Shown: positions 48,942 through 56,974 of the stretch, piece by piece
Layout: every line of letters begins with the position of its first letter
Numbering within the stretch: the stretch's first letter is position 1
NCBI GenBank assembly: GCA_029858285.1
Contig: JAOUFN010000003.1
Coordinates: 118,204-182,203 of the forward strand
Origin: Nitrospirota bacterium
Lineage (GTDB): Bacteria > Nitrospirota > JACRHL01
DNA length: 64,000 nucleotides
Direction of reading: 5' to 3'
The notes under the pieces: model-generated
What the model was told of the DNA's origin: nothing
Seen by the model: only the letters and a program-made list of their open reading frames with translations
Database searches by the model: none
Made by a program: the position numbers and the translations under genes

Positions 48942-49900
48942 GGCAAGAGAAAATCCTCCACGTGGGGCCGGGGGTAGAGGCCGGCGCGGGTGACGATGTC
49001 GGGCACGGTCTCCTCGCAGAATACCGCCATGATGTGGATTCCCGCCACTCCGGGGATGTGGCGCACCCCCTCGATCACCTCCAGACAGATGTTCACCCCT
49101 TCCGCCAGCGCCTGTTCCGGGCCGCCAGCGGCCTCGGCCACGCGCAGCCGTTCGATCAGGTGCGGGGGCACCACGATGCCGGGCACGTGGGCGTTCATGT
49201 ATTCGGCCATGCGCACGCTCTTCAACGGCGCGACCCCGGCCAGCACCTTCACGCGCTGGTGCAGCCCTTCGGCCACCACCAGGCGCATCAGGGCGTCGAA
49301 CTGCTCCACATCGAACACCATCTGGGTCTGCACGAACTCGGCGCCCTTGTCGGCCTTCTTTTCCAGGCGCCGCACCATGGCGTCCATGCTCACCGACACC
49401 GGGTTGAAGGCCGCCCCCAGATAGAATTGCGGCGCCTCCTTGATCGGCTTGCCGTTGGCCAGGGTGCCGGTTTCGCGCATCAGCCGCACCATCTTGAGCA
49501 GCTTGAAGGAGTTGACGTCGAACACCGGCCGCGCCTCGGGGTGGTCGCCGATGCGCGGCGAGTCGCCGGACAGGGCCAGTAAATTGCGCAGTCCCAGTGC
49601 CCAGGCCCCCAGCAAATCGGCCTGAATGCCGATCAGGTTGCGGTCGCGGCAGGTCATCTGCAACACCGGCTCCACCCCCTCGCCCCGCACCACCAGCGAG
49701 CAGGCGAAGGAACTCATGCGCACCACCGCCGTCTGGCAGTCGGTGAGGTTGGCGGCGTCCACATAGGGCAGCACCATGCGCGCCTTGTCGATCAGCGGCT
49801 GGGTGACGGCGCTCTTGGGCGGGGTGAGTTCGGCGGTAACGGCAAAGTGCCCGGCGCGCAGCACGGCCTCCAGGCGGCTCCGGGGCGGCGAGGTGGACAT
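48938..49900 (-). CDS. metF: methylenetetrahydrofolate reductase
   Basis: A 320-residue TIM-barrel flavoenzyme. Start MSTSPPRSR at 49900. Marks: TAELTPPK with the catalytic glutamate, NLTDCQTAVVRMS, MTCRDRNLIGIQADLLGA, LALSGDSPRIGDHP, YLGAAFNP, FVQTQMVFDVEQF. It carries a slightly longer C-terminus than E. coli MetF. It is spaced 2 bases from folD and overlaps panB by 4, so the genes are translationally coupled. It might interact with a bacterial-type complex rather than NADH directly; the electron donor is not evident. Confidence 0.95.
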   Translation of the reverse strand: MSTSPPRSRLEAVLRAGHFAVTAELTPPKSAVTQPLIDKARMVLPYVDAANLTDCQTAVVRMSSFACSLVVRGEGVEPVLQMTCRDRNLIGIQADLLGAWALGLRNLLALSGDSPRIGDHPEARPVFDVNSFKLLKMVRLMRETGTLANGKPIKEAPQFYLGAAFNPVSVSMDAMVRRLEKKADKGAEFVQTQMVFDVEQFDALMRLVVAEGLHQRVKVLAGVAPLKSVRMAEYMNAHVPGIVVPPHLIERLRVAEAAGGPEQALAEGVNICLEVIEGVRHIPGVAGIHIMAVFCEETVPDIVTRAGLYPRPHVEDFLLP

Positions 49901-49902
49901 GG

Positions 49903-50763
49903 CTATTCGGCGGCCTCCGCGGCCAGACTGCGGGCCGAGATCACGGTGTTTTCCAGCAGCATGGCGATGGTCATGGGGCCGACGCCGCCGGGCACCGGGG
50001 TGATCCACCCGGCCACCTCGCGTACCGGCTCAAAATCCACATCGCCGCAAATGCCGCCTTCCGCCAGGCGGTTGATGCCCACGTCGATCACCACCGCGCC
50101 GGGTTTGACCATGGCGGCGGAGATCATGCGCGGCTTGCCCACGGCCACTACCAGAATGTCGCCGCGCCGGGTGTGTTCCGCCAGGTCGCGGGTGTGCTGG
50201 TGGCAGACGGTGACCGTGGCCCCGGCCTGCATGAGCATGATGGAGATGGGCTTGCCCACGTTGCCTGCCCCCACCACCACGGCGTGGGCGCCCTTGACCT
50301 CGATGCCGCACACCTGAAGCAGCTTCATGATGCCGAACGGGGTGCAGGGGGCAAAGATCATGTCGCCGATCATCAGACGGCCGATGTTGGTTTCGTGAAA
50401 GCCGTCCACGTCCTTGCGCGGACTGATGGCGGCGATCACCTCCACTTCGTTGATGTGGGGCGGCAGGGGCAGTTGCACCAGAATGCCGTCCACCATGGCG
50501 TCGTAGTTGAGGCGCTGGATCAGGGCGAGCAGGTCGTTCTGGGTGGTGTCGGCGGGCAGGTGGTGCACGTTGCTGGTGATGCCCACGTCACGGCAGGCAT
50601 GCACCTTGTTGCGCACATAGATTTCGGAGGCCGGGTCGCTGCCCACCAGAATCACGTCGAGCCCCACGTGGTGGCGCTTTTCCTTGAGCAGCGCCACCTC
50701 TTTGGCCAGTTCCGCGCGCAGCCCCTGGGCGATGCGTTTTCCATCAATGATCTTGGCGGTCAC
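49903..50763 (-). CDS. folD: methylene-THF dehydrogenase/methenyl-THF cyclohydrolase
   Basis: A 286-residue bifunctional FolD. The active-site YxxxK is in SEIYVRNKVHAC near residue 52. The motif QLPLPPH is near 97, and the NADP fold is in VVGAGNVGKPISIMLMQAGATVTVCH (about 165-190), with PGGVGPMTIAMLLENT near the end. The family usually has GRSxxVGxP where this has GAGNVGKP. It lies 19 bases after the cyclo-ligase gene. Confidence 0.97.
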   Translation of the reverse strand: MTAKIIDGKRIAQGLRAELAKEVALLKEKRHHVGLDVILVGSDPASEIYVRNKVHACRDVGITSNVHHLPADTTQNDLLALIQRLNYDAMVDGILVQLPLPPHINEVEVIAAISPRKDVDGFHETNIGRLMIGDMIFAPCTPFGIMKLLQVCGIEVKGAHAVVVGAGNVGKPISIMLMQAGATVTVCHQHTRDLAEHTRRGDILVVAVGKPRMISAAMVKPGAVVIDVGINRLAEGGICGDVDFEPVREVAGWITPVPGGVGPMTIAMLLENTVISARSLAAEAAE

Positions 50764-50782
50764 GGATCAATCTCTTCCACTT

Positions 50783-51379
50783 TCAATTTGTGCCACCGGG
50801 CACGCGACCGGAACACGCGATCACCCGGGTGGGGCTGATCACCGCGTCCACCGGGCAATCCCCGGGGCCGACCGGCACCGTTTCGACGATCTGCCCATCC
50901 AGGGCCAGGGCCACCTTGTAGCCCGGACAGCCACCCAGCAGCCGGTCAAAAAAACCGCGCCCGTAGCCCAGCCGATTGCCGGCGGGGTCGAAGGCCAGCC
51001 CCGGCAGCAGGAACATGTCCACCTGGTCCGGTTCCACCGGCGCGCAGGTGTCCTTCGGCTCCGGAATGCCCCAACGCCCGGCGGGGGCCAGGTCGTGTAC
51101 CGGGTTTTTCACCTGAAACAGCAGCAGGCGGTCGCCCGCCACGCGGGGCAGCACCAGGCGTTTGCCGGTGAGCAGGGCGCGGGCCATGAGCGCCGAGGTG
51201 CGCACCTCGCTGCCGATATGGGCGTACACCAGCAGGGTGCGGGCCTGCTGAAACGCGGCCACATGTACCAGACGCGACTCGACTTCCTCGCTGAGAATGT
51301 CGACCTCGGCGGCAGACAGTCCGTCCCGCCAGGAGCGTATCCGGCGTCTCAGGGTGTCCTTTTCCTGTGCGGTATCCAT
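50783..51379 (-). CDS. 5-formyltetrahydrofolate cyclo-ligase
   Basis: A 198-residue ATP-dependent enzyme (MTHFS, called Fau or YgfA in E. coli) returning 5-formyl-THF to the active pool. Seen: the N-terminal RRRIRSWRDGL, then PRVAGDRLLLFQV, the GLAFDPAGNRLGYGRGFFDR site and VDAVISPTRV. It is the first gene of the folate operon. No 6S RNA was found upstream, where that RNA sits in some gammaproteobacteria. Confidence 0.95.
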   Translation of the reverse strand: MDTAQEKDTLRRRIRSWRDGLSAAEVDILSEEVESRLVHVAAFQQARTLLVYAHIGSEVRTSALMARALLTGKRLVLPRVAGDRLLLFQVKNPVHDLAPAGRWGIPEPKDTCAPVEPDQVDMFLLPGLAFDPAGNRLGYGRGFFDRLLGGCPGYKVALALDGQIVETVPVGPGDCPVDAVISPTRVIACSGRVPGGTN

Positions 51380-51457
51380 GGGTTAAACCGTTGCGGGAGT
51401 AGACCCGAAAGCGCGGCTCAAGTCAAGCCGTGGGCGGGTTGAATCCCCCGGCTCCGG

Positions 51458-51486
51458 TTGACTTGGGGGTGCCTGGTGCCTATGAT
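51458..51486 (+). promoter_or_regulatory. promoter for tRNA-Leu
   Basis: TTGACT (51458-51463), a 17-base spacer and TATGAT (51481-51486) lie 23 bases before the tRNA. Confidence 0.75.
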
Positions 51487-51509
51487 TCCCCGTTTCCCCG
51501 ACGCTTATT

Positions 51510-51596
51510 GCCGAAGTGGTGGAATTGGTAGACACGCTGTCTTGAGGGGGCAGTGGGGGTAACCCCGTCCGGGTTCGAGTCCCGGCTTCGGCACCA
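51510..51596 (+). tRNA. tRNA-Leu (anticodon GAG)
   Basis: Acceptor GCCGAAG pairs with CTTCGGC, then A and an encoded CCA. The anticodon loop TTGAGGG gives GAG. A long variable arm is present, as usual in leucine tRNAs. Confidence 0.95.
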
Positions 51597-51630
51597 ACGG
51601 GCCGTCCAGAGTAGTCCGGTAAAGTCCACG

Positions 51631-51666
51631 AAGCCCGCATTTCCCCAAGGATTGCGGGCTTTTTGT
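51631..51666 (+). terminator. terminator after tRNA-Leu
   Basis: AAGCCCGCA (51631-51639) pairs with TGCGGGCTT (51653-51661), followed by a T-run. Confidence 0.85.
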
Positions 51667-51862
51667 TGAAAATTGGTTGCGCGGGGGCGTGGCCGACTGT
51701 TTTCGCTTTACCACGTCCAGCGCCAAAATCCGTAGCAAATCGGCCACTGGCCCTTGGGGGGGGGAGCCGGTCACCTCCGGTTCATCCACACCTCCTTTGC
51801 TTCCAATGGCTTCCAATTCCAGGCATTTGGGTGTCTATGAAAGCGGGTGAAGTTCAGCCAGC

Positions 51863-51973
51863 ATGTTGGAGATATACTCAGGGGTGGACGGTCGTTCCTG
51901 GAATTACATCCAGCAGGAACTCCCCAACCTGGCCGCCCGGTTTGAAGACGTTCTGAGGAGGTTTGCGGAATGA
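51863..51973 (+). CDS. small ORF, 36 residues, first of an overlapping pair
   Basis: ATG 51863 reads MLEIYSGVDGRSWNY and ends at a TGA that overlaps the next start (ATGA). It has no clear ribosome site and an in-frame stop lies five codons upstream. Amphipathic composition (LAARFEDVLRRFAE). It may be a tiny gene or the 3' remnant of a larger gene. Function unknown. Confidence 0.35.
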   Translation: MLEIYSGVDGRSWNYIQQELPNLAARFEDVLRRFAE

Positions 51974-52152
51974 GCATCTACACAGATATCGAGGATGCCT
52001 GCGACGCATATCTGGAGAGGTTTGGTAGTGGCGCCCCTACCCTTGGCCTTTCGGATGACGAGGCCATCCGCGCCATCGAGGAGGCCCTGCTCACCGGCCA
52101 GCCGATGACGCGCCCGGACATGGATAACCTTCCACCCGGAGCGTATTTCTAA
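51970..52152 (+). CDS. small acidic protein, 60 residues, unknown
   Basis: ATG 51970 follows a strong GAGGAGG site. The product is acidic (MSIYTDIEDACDAYLERF, then DDEAIRAIEEALLTGQP) and ends GAYF. It overlaps the preceding small frame. Such coupled small pairs can be toxin-antitoxin modules or phage/plasmid accessory genes; no family is recognised. The preceding 51667-51862 shows nothing convincing. Confidence 0.5.
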   Translation: MSIYTDIEDACDAYLERFGSGAPTLGLSDDEAIRAIEEALLTGQPMTRPDMDNLPPGAYF

Positions 52153-52258
52153 CCCCCCCATCCCGGACAGACCCCGGTCTGGCTGTGTCCGCCCACTCCC
52201 GGTAGCCTCCGGGTGAACGCCCCCTGAGCGTCCACCACGGCACGGGAGGAGACAAGCG

Positions 52259-52543
52259 ATGGCGGCACTTGTGCTTGATACAACCACGACCGCTGGCACT
52301 TCGGGTTTGCCGATGCCGACAAGAGGGGGCACATTTGGCCTTGAGGATGGCGCGGGCGACACGGTGAATCTCCCGGCCGTAACCTTGCCAGAAGGCATGA
52401 GTGCCATGTGGGGGACAGGGAGTCCCCACCCCGCCCAACCTCATTTCCATTCCCCCATAATCACGGAACTGCGCCGCAGCCACTTGGCCCTGTTGGCCCC
52501 TGTCCGGCTCTCGCGGACCGGGAATCCGCACTGGACGCGGTGA
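52259..52543 (+). CDS. small ORF, 94 residues, unknown
   Basis: ATG 52259 has a strong GGGAGGAGA six bases upstream. The first 47 residues are Thr/Gly-rich (LVLDTTTTAGTSG, LEDGAGDTVNL); the rest is Pro/His/Arg-rich and less gene-like, so a frameshift or decay is possible. No family is recognised. From 52544 to the transporter at 52674 nothing else is seen. Confidence 0.35.
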   Translation: MAALVLDTTTTAGTSGLPMPTRGGTFGLEDGAGDTVNLPAVTLPEGMSAMWGTGSPHPAQPHFHSPIITELRRSHLALLAPVRLSRTGNPHWTR

Positions 52544-52673
52544 ATGCCGAAACGAGTGTGGATGGCGCCATTTGACGCCAAAACAATCTGCGGCTGATCG
52601 TTTGCGACGACGACCACCGCACCCCCGGCAAGCCCGGCCTGCCAAGGCCCACGGGTTCCGCCGTGCAAGGAAA

Positions 52674-53873
52674 TCAGGGCAGCCGGCCCCGCTCCTCCAT
52701 CATTTTGGGGAAACGTTTCATCAGCAGCCCCACCACCATCCCCACCGCAAAGCCCAGGGCGATGTTGCGCGTGCCCAGCGCCACGCCCCCGATCAGCAAC
52801 GCCAGAAATGCCGCCCGTCGGTGGGGCAGCACGTCGCGGATCATCATGCAGTGCTCAATGCCCACATAGACCAGGAGCACCCCCAGCACGGCGGGGGGGA
52901 TCAGCGCAAACAATCCGTGTACCGCATCGCCGAACATCAGTCCTGCGCCCACGAACAGGGCGCCCAGAAAGACGGTGGCCCGACCGGTGCGGGCGCCAAA
53001 ACTGTAGTGAGCGGTCAGACCCCCGGCGCCATGGCAGCACGGCATGGCGCCGAAAAAGCCGCCGATCAGGTTGCCGATTCCCAGCGAGACGCATACAGAC
53101 CTCGGGGTCACCCTTTTCGCCGCCTCCCCGAAATAGTCACGGGAGATATGGCAGGTGGACACCACCGAGTTGCCGAAGGTGAGGGGGAGTTGGGGGACGA
53201 CCATCAACAAAAATGCGCCGGCGAGGTCGTTCCAGGTGGGTGGCAGCAGGGCGGGGATGGTCAGGTCGCCGCCGATGGCGGGCATGCTCCCGGCGGGCGC
53301 CATGAACAGGCCGACCAAGAATCCCATGGGCAGTATCACCAGTGTCGCCGGAATTTTGTGCTGCACCGACAACCCGAGCACGATCACCCCGCTGACAGCC
53401 GCCAGCCCCATCATGACCCAGATGCCGCCGCCGGATGGCCCTGAGGCTGCAAATCCGGAGGGCGGGTTGATGACCAGTTCCAGCCCCTTTTGCACCAGAA
53501 ACAGGCCCACCGCGAGCTGAATGCCCCGCACTACCGGTTTGGTGAAGATGCGGGACAGAAGTCCGGCCAGATCGGTGGCGGCCAACAGCAGCAGGATGAC
53601 GCCCATCCAGATGCCGGTGGCGCCGATCAGGCGGGCCGACGCGCCGGTGGCGATGGCAATTACCGCCATGGCCTTCAACGGCTGCACCGGCAACGGAATT
53701 CTGAAGTAGAAGCCGGTAATCAGATAATGCAGACCGACGAAGCAGAACACGGCCACCGGCGACAGGCCGTTGTTGACGATCAACAGGATGGCCAGGGGCA
53801 AAAGGGTGCCCAGATCGCCCAGCCCGCCGCCCAGTTCGCGAAGATTTCTTGCGATGGAATCCCTTGTCGGCAT
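52674..53873 (-). CDS. molybdate transporter, MOT1 family
   Basis: A 399-residue membrane protein with about ten helices. It carries the MOT1 signatures LGDLGTLLPLAILLIVNNGLS near the start, FRIPLPVQPLKAMAVIAIA, and GAMPCCHGAGGLTAHYSFGARTG in the second half, which in algal and plant MOT1 mark molybdate rather than sulfate transport. It is divergent from narK-narGHJI, a molybdenum enzyme operon, which supports molybdate uptake. Sulfate transport is the alternative. Confidence 0.87.
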   Translation of the reverse strand: MPTRDSIARNLRELGGGLGDLGTLLPLAILLIVNNGLSPVAVFCFVGLHYLITGFYFRIPLPVQPLKAMAVIAIATGASARLIGATGIWMGVILLLLAATDLAGLLSRIFTKPVVRGIQLAVGLFLVQKGLELVINPPSGFAASGPSGGGIWVMMGLAAVSGVIVLGLSVQHKIPATLVILPMGFLVGLFMAPAGSMPAIGGDLTIPALLPPTWNDLAGAFLLMVVPQLPLTFGNSVVSTCHISRDYFGEAAKRVTPRSVCVSLGIGNLIGGFFGAMPCCHGAGGLTAHYSFGARTGRATVFLGALFVGAGLMFGDAVHGLFALIPPAVLGVLLVYVGIEHCMMIRDVLPHRRAAFLALLIGGVALGTRNIALGFAVGMVVGLLMKRFPKMMEERGRLP

Positions 53874-54142
53874 GGTCCTTCCCTCCGGTCCGTAGTATTA
53901 CACGCCGGTTCGTGGATTGTGCCCCCCCGTCACCATTTTTGGCGGCCACGCCGCTCCCTCTGGTGGTGTGGACAGACTCCGGGGAAGTGCTACCGTAAAA
54001 ATGGCCGGAGCGGACCGGCGAAACCCCGTGAGTGCTGAAGTATTTCGGGTAAACAGCCGAATCCACATGTGGGACGACCGCGCCCGCATGGGTCGGAGCG
54101 GCTGGTGCCCGGACGTATCGCAGTCGGCTGAGGGAAAAAGAC

Positions 54143-56953
54143 ATGGGACACCTGAAGAACGTGACGTCCGGGGATCAGACCCGGGCACTGACCGCAAGCA
54201 CGCTGGCCTTTGCCGTCTGCTTTGCGGTCTGGACGCTGTTTTCGATCATCGGCATCAAGATCAAGGCGGACCTGGGGCTGAACGACACCCAGTTCGGCCT
54301 GTTGATCGCCACGCCGATCCTTACCGGCTCCCTGTCCCGATTCTTCCTCGGCATCTGGTCCGACCAGTACGGCGGGCGGCTGGTCTATACCCTGCAAATG
54401 CTGGCCACCGCAGGTGCGGCCATGCTGCTGACCCAGGCGGAAACCTACCCCATGTTCCTGCTGGCGGCGCTTGGCATCGGCCTTGCGGGCGGCAGTTTCG
54501 CGGTGGGCGTGGCCTATGTGTCCACCTGGTACCCGAGCGAGCGTCAGGGCACGGCTCTGGGAGTTTTTGGCGTTGGCAACATTGGTGCGGCGATCACCAG
54601 TTTCGGCGCGCCGCTCCTGCTGGCGGCCATGGGCGGCCAGTGGCAGGGCGTGGTGCGCATTTATGCGCTGGTCATGCTGGCCACTGCCGTGCTGTTTTTC
54701 CTGTTTTCCAAAACCGATCCGGCCATCGCCGACCGCGAGGCCAACAAGGTCCAGCGGCCCTCGTTTGCCCAGCAGATGGAGCCGCTCAAGCACCTGCAGG
54801 TGTGGCGCTTTTCGCTCTACTATTTCCTGGTGTTTGGCGCCTTTGTGGCGCTGGCCCTGTGGATGCCCCGCTACCTGATGGGGGCGTACGGCCTGAGCCT
54901 GAAAACCGCCGGTCTGCTCACCGCCTGCTTCTATGTGCTGCCGGCCAGCCTCTTCCGGGCCTATGGCGGCTACCTTTCGGACCACTACGGCGCGCGCACC
55001 GTCATGTACTGGGTGTTCGGCGTCTCGCTGGTGGCCACCTTCATGCTCTCCTACCCGAGCACGGACTACACGATTCACGGTATCAAGGGGCCGATCCAGT
55101 TCTCCACCAGCATGGGGCTGGTGCCGTTCGTGATCATGGTGGCGATCCTCGGTTTTTACATGTCCCTGGGCAAGGCGGCGGTCTACAAGCACATCCCGGT
55201 GTACTACCCGGAAAACGTCGGTTCCGTGGGCGGTCTGGTGGGCATGATCGGCGGTCTGGGCGGCTTTTTCCTGCCCATCGCATTCGGTGTCATGAACGAC
55301 CTGACCGGCGTGTGGACCGGCTGTTTCATGCTGCTGTTCGGGCTGTTCGCCACCGCCACCCTGTGGATGCATTTTGCCATCCAGCACATGGAGCGGGGCG
55401 TTGCCACTCACGACCTGCGGCACCTGCCGCAACTGCCGGAAATGGCCGACATCCATGTGCCGGGCAAACACGGCGATGCCATGGGGCCGGTGATTGTCGA
55501 CTGGCGCCCGGATGAGGAGGAATTCTGGGAAGCGACGGGCAAGAAGGTGGCGCGCCGCAACCTGTGGATTTCCATCCCGTGCCTGCTGCTGGCCTTCTCG
55601 GTGTGGCTGGTGTGGAGCGTGGTGGTGGCCAAGCTGCCGGCCATCGGCTTCAACTACACCACCAACCAGTTGTTCTGGCTGGCGGCGTTGCCGGGTCTGT
55701 CCGGCGCTACCCTGCGCATTTTCTATTCCTTCATGGTGCCGATCTTCGGCGGTCGCCTGTGGACCACGCTGACCACCGGATCGCTGCTCATCCCGGCGTT
55801 CGGCATCGGTTACGCGGTGCAGAACCCGAGCACCCCCTACGCCCTGTTTCTGGTGCTGGCGCTGCTGTGCGGCTTTGGCGGCGGCAATTTTGCCTCGTCC
55901 ATGTCCAACATCAGCTTCTTCTTCCCGAAAAAGGAGAAGGGTCAGGCCCTGGCCATGAACGCGGGACTGGGCAACGCCGGCGTCAGCGTGATGCAGTTCC
56001 TGGTGCCGCTGGTCATTACTGCGGGGGTGTTCGGATTTCTGGGCGGCAAGCCGCAAGTCCTCCCCGACGGGTCCAGCCTGTGGCTGCAGAACGCCGGGTT
56101 CATCTGGGTGCCGTTCCTGATCGCCGCCACGCTGGCCGCCTGGTACGGCATGAACGACCTCGGCAGCGCCCGGGCGTCGTTCAAGGAGCAGTCGATCATC
56201 TTTTCACGCAAGCACAACTGGGTCATGTGCTGGCTGTACACCGGAACCTTCGGTTCGTTCATCGGCTATTCAGCGGGATTCCCGCTGCTGGCCAAGATGA
56301 TGTTCCCGGAAGTGAACTCCCTCAAGCTGGTGTTTCTGGGGCCGTTGATCGGTGCCGCCTCCCGTGCCGCCACGGGCTGGATTTCCGACAAGTACGGTGG
56401 CGCCCGGGTGACCTTGTGGACCTTTGCCACCATGGTCGGAGCGGTGGCCGGGGTGCTCTATTTCCTGGCCATCAAGGACCAGCCGGGGGCGTTCTGGGGC
56501 TTCTTTGCCATGTTCATGGTGCTGTTCTGCGCCACCGGGGTGGGGAACGCCTCCACCTTCCAGATGATTCCGGTCATCATGGGCAAGGAGATCGACCGGC
56601 TGATGCCCACGCTGTCGCAGGCCGAACGCGCCGCCCAGGCCTCCAGGGAGTCCGCCGCGATCATCGGCTTCACCTCGGCCATCGCGGCTTACGGGGCGTT
56701 CTTCATTCCCAAGTCCTACGGCACCTCCATCGCCCTGACCGGCGGCCCCTCCGCCGCCCTGTGGGGATTTTTGACTTTTTATGTCACCTGCATGGTGGTG
56801 ACGTGGTATTTCTATACCCGTCGCGATGGCTTGCTGTCCGACACCGGGAGAGGGGTTCCCCCGGTTGGCGCGGCATCGGTTGAGGGTAAAGCCAGTTCCA
56901 CCACATCGGCGATCGTCAAACCGACCGAATCCAAAAAGGTCTCGCCGATATAG
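54143..56953 (+). CDS. narK: fused NarK1-NarK2 nitrate/nitrite transporter
   Basis: A 936-residue protein made of two complete major facilitator domains in tandem (about 1-430 and 475-910), about 24 helices. ATG 54143 follows GAGGG. The first half has GLLIATPILTGSLSRFFLGIWSDQYGGR; the second, after the cytoplasmic linker with DWRPDEEEFWE, has RIFYSFMVPIFGGR and NISFFFPKKEKGQALAMN. In Paracoccus-type fusions NarK1 is a nitrate/proton symporter and NarK2 a nitrate/nitrite antiporter. It feeds narGHJI, whose first gene begins 22 bases later. No FNR-like TTGAT-N4-ATCAA site was found in 53874-54142. Confidence 0.95.
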   Translation: MGHLKNVTSGDQTRALTASTLAFAVCFAVWTLFSIIGIKIKADLGLNDTQFGLLIATPILTGSLSRFFLGIWSDQYGGRLVYTLQMLATAGAAMLLTQAETYPMFLLAALGIGLAGGSFAVGVAYVSTWYPSERQGTALGVFGVGNIGAAITSFGAPLLLAAMGGQWQGVVRIYALVMLATAVLFFLFSKTDPAIADREANKVQRPSFAQQMEPLKHLQVWRFSLYYFLVFGAFVALALWMPRYLMGAYGLSLKTAGLLTACFYVLPASLFRAYGGYLSDHYGARTVMYWVFGVSLVATFMLSYPSTDYTIHGIKGPIQFSTSMGLVPFVIMVAILGFYMSLGKAAVYKHIPVYYPENVGSVGGLVGMIGGLGGFFLPIAFGVMNDLTGVWTGCFMLLFGLFATATLWMHFAIQHMERGVATHDLRHLPQLPEMADIHVPGKHGDAMGPVIVDWRPDEEEFWEATGKKVARRNLWISIPCLLLAFSVWLVWSVVVAKLPAIGFNYTTNQLFWLAALPGLSGATLRIFYSFMVPIFGGRLWTTLTTGSLLIPAFGIGYAVQNPSTPYALFLVLALLCGFGGGNFASSMSNISFFFPKKEKGQALAMNAGLGNAGVSVMQFLVPLVITAGVFGFLGGKPQVLPDGSSLWLQNAGFIWVPFLIAATLAAWYGMNDLGSARASFKEQSIIFSRKHNWVMCWLYTGTFGSFIGYSAGFPLLAKMMFPEVNSLKLVFLGPLIGAASRAATGWISDKYGGARVTLWTFATMVGAVAGVLYFLAIKDQPGAFWGFFAMFMVLFCATGVGNASTFQMIPVIMGKEIDRLMPTLSQAERAAQASRESAAIIGFTSAIAAYGAFFIPKSYGTSIALTGGPSAALWGFLTFYVTCMVVTWYFYTRRDGLLSDTGRGVPPVGAASVEGKASSTTSAIVKPTESKKVSPI

Positions 56954-56974
56954 ATAGCGCGGGGGTTGACATAG

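Noticed and set aside
51380..51509. 6S RNA upstream of the folate cyclo-ligase
   Set aside because: The space holds the tRNA-Leu promoter and no closing helix with a large internal bubble.
53874..54142. FNR or NarL site upstream of narK
   Set aside because: No TTGAT-N4-ATCAA or paired heptamers are present.
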